Positions 5,591 to 6,051 of a DNA stretch of 6,051 nucleotides are shown piece after piece. Position numbers and translations under genes: made by a program. The stretch lies in the NCBI GenBank assembly GCA_946478965.1, contig CAMLDQ010000098.1:1-6051 (forward strand). The letters run 5' to 3'. The notes under the pieces are model-generated. The model searched no databases and had not been told where the DNA came from. It saw only the letters and a program-made list of their open reading frames with translations. The DNA comes from an uncultured Methylobacillus sp. GTDB taxonomy: Bacteria; Pseudomonadota; Gammaproteobacteria; Burkholderiales; Methylophilaceae. The number at the start of each line of letters is the position of its first letter. The stretch's first letter is position 1.

Positions 5591-6051
5591 CACGCCCCGG
5601 CCCGAGGCAAAGGCACTTTTATGGTGCGCTGCCTGACGCGCTCGAAAAAACAAACCGCGGCGGCGGCGGCGGCATTCAGCGACTCGGTCTTCCCCGGCAT
5701 CGGGATCAGCACGTTCTCCGATGCCGCCGCCTGCAATTCCGGCGACAGCCCCGCGCCTTCGTTGCCTACCAGAAACGCGACAGGGCCTGTCAGATCCAGC
5801 TCGTAAATCGACCGCTCCGCCTGCAGGCTGGTAGCCACGGAGATACCGCCAAAACGGCTGAGCACATCCGCAAGATCGGCGCGCTCCATAATGGTCATCG
5901 TGAAGTGCGCCCCCATCCCGGCCCGCAGCGTTTTGGGAGACCAGGCATCGGCACAGTTGGCGGAAAGATACGCGGCCTGCACGCCCGCCGCCGCCGCAGA
6001 GCGCAAAATCGAGCCTAAGTTGCCGGGGTCCTGGATACCTTCCAGCAGCAC
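5590..6051 (-). CDS. SpoU/TrmH-family RNA 2'-O-methyltransferase, C-terminal catalytic part
   Basis: Transfers a methyl group from S-adenosylmethionine to a ribose 2'-OH in tRNA or rRNA; the family uses a trefoil-knot (SPOUT) fold and works as a dimer. The visible 153 residues are the catalytic domain. Motif I DPGNLGSILRSA contains the conserved Asn and Arg (residues 11 and 17 of the fragment); motif II is LVGNEGAGLS (94-103); motif III is IPMPGKTESLN (116-126). The frame is open to the right edge; the first codon in view is GTG, which fits the normal strand before motif I and is probably internal. An N-terminal substrate-binding domain of about 100 residues would be expected outside the window. 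Motif III is followed by six alanines (127-132) encoded mostly by repeated GCC. The exact RNA target (RlmB-like or another) cannot be decided, so no symbol is given. Located upstream of, and co-oriented with, the PAS-GGDEF-EAL gene. Confidence 0.93.
   Translation of the reverse strand: MLLEGIQDPGNLGSILRSAAAAGVQAAYLSANCADAWSPKTLRAGMGAHFTMTIMERADLADVLSRFGGISVATSLQAERSIYELDLTGPVAFLVGNEGAGLSPELQAAASENVLIPMPGKTESLNAAAAAAVCFFERVRQRTIKVPLPRAGA
5658..5672. repeat. (CGG)5 trinucleotide tract in the methyltransferase gene
   Basis: Five uninterrupted CGG units on the plus strand read as GCC codons on the minus strand. With a neighbouring GCG they encode a six-alanine run directly after the ESLN of motif III. 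Slippage here would add or remove alanines without a frameshift. Confidence 0.7.

Noticed and set aside
5557..5597. Sigma28 flagellar promoter suggested by GCCGATGA on the minus strand
   Set aside because: No TAAA element lies at the required distance upstream of either copy.

Overview
The window looks like chromosomal DNA of a free-living, motile Gram-negative proteobacterium, most likely a betaproteobacterium of the Nitrosomonadales/Gallionellaceae type. This rests on moderately high GC, codon use rich in CTG, GCC and CGC, the style of the Hsp33, SpoU methyltransferase and PAS-GGDEF-EAL proteins, and the chemoreceptor type. Placement below proteobacteria is an inference from memory of protein families, not a database result. 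I see no insertion sequences, CRISPR arrays, tRNA or rRNA genes, or phage genes.

Layout, left to right. (1) Bases 2-142 (+) hold the last 46 codons of an unidentified gene. Its 3' end overlaps the 3' end of the next gene by 32 bp and contains a long nested hairpin. (2) Bases 111-2306 (-) encode a 731-residue methyl-accepting chemotaxis protein of unusual topology: a large N-terminal sensory region with no leading membrane anchor, then a two-helix membrane hairpin, HAMP and the signalling coiled coil. (3) Bases 2307-2457 are a divergent promoter region with three copies of the heptamer TTTGCTA, two of them inside candidate extended -10 elements. (4) Bases 2458-3336 (+) encode the redox-switched chaperone Hsp33 (hslO). 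(5) Bases 3340-5514 (-) encode a PAS-PAS-GGDEF-EAL protein with both catalytic domains apparently intact. It converges on hslO with only 3 bp between stop codons. A 20-codon upstream ORF with a much better ribosome binding site overlaps its start. (6) Bases 5590-6051 (-) are the C-terminal part of a SpoU/TrmH-family RNA 2'-O-methyltransferase whose start lies beyond the right edge.

The methyltransferase and PAS-GGDEF-EAL genes are co-oriented with a 75-nt gap and could share a transcript. The window couples sensing to behaviour: a chemoreceptor controlling swimming, a c-di-GMP turnover enzyme controlling the motile/sessile choice, and a redox chaperone. No single new multi-gene system is evident. 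The parts most worth a second look are the chemoreceptor topology with its cysteine-rich sensor, the leader ORF over the c-di-GMP gene, the shared heptamer in the divergent promoter, and the hairpin at the left convergent overlap.
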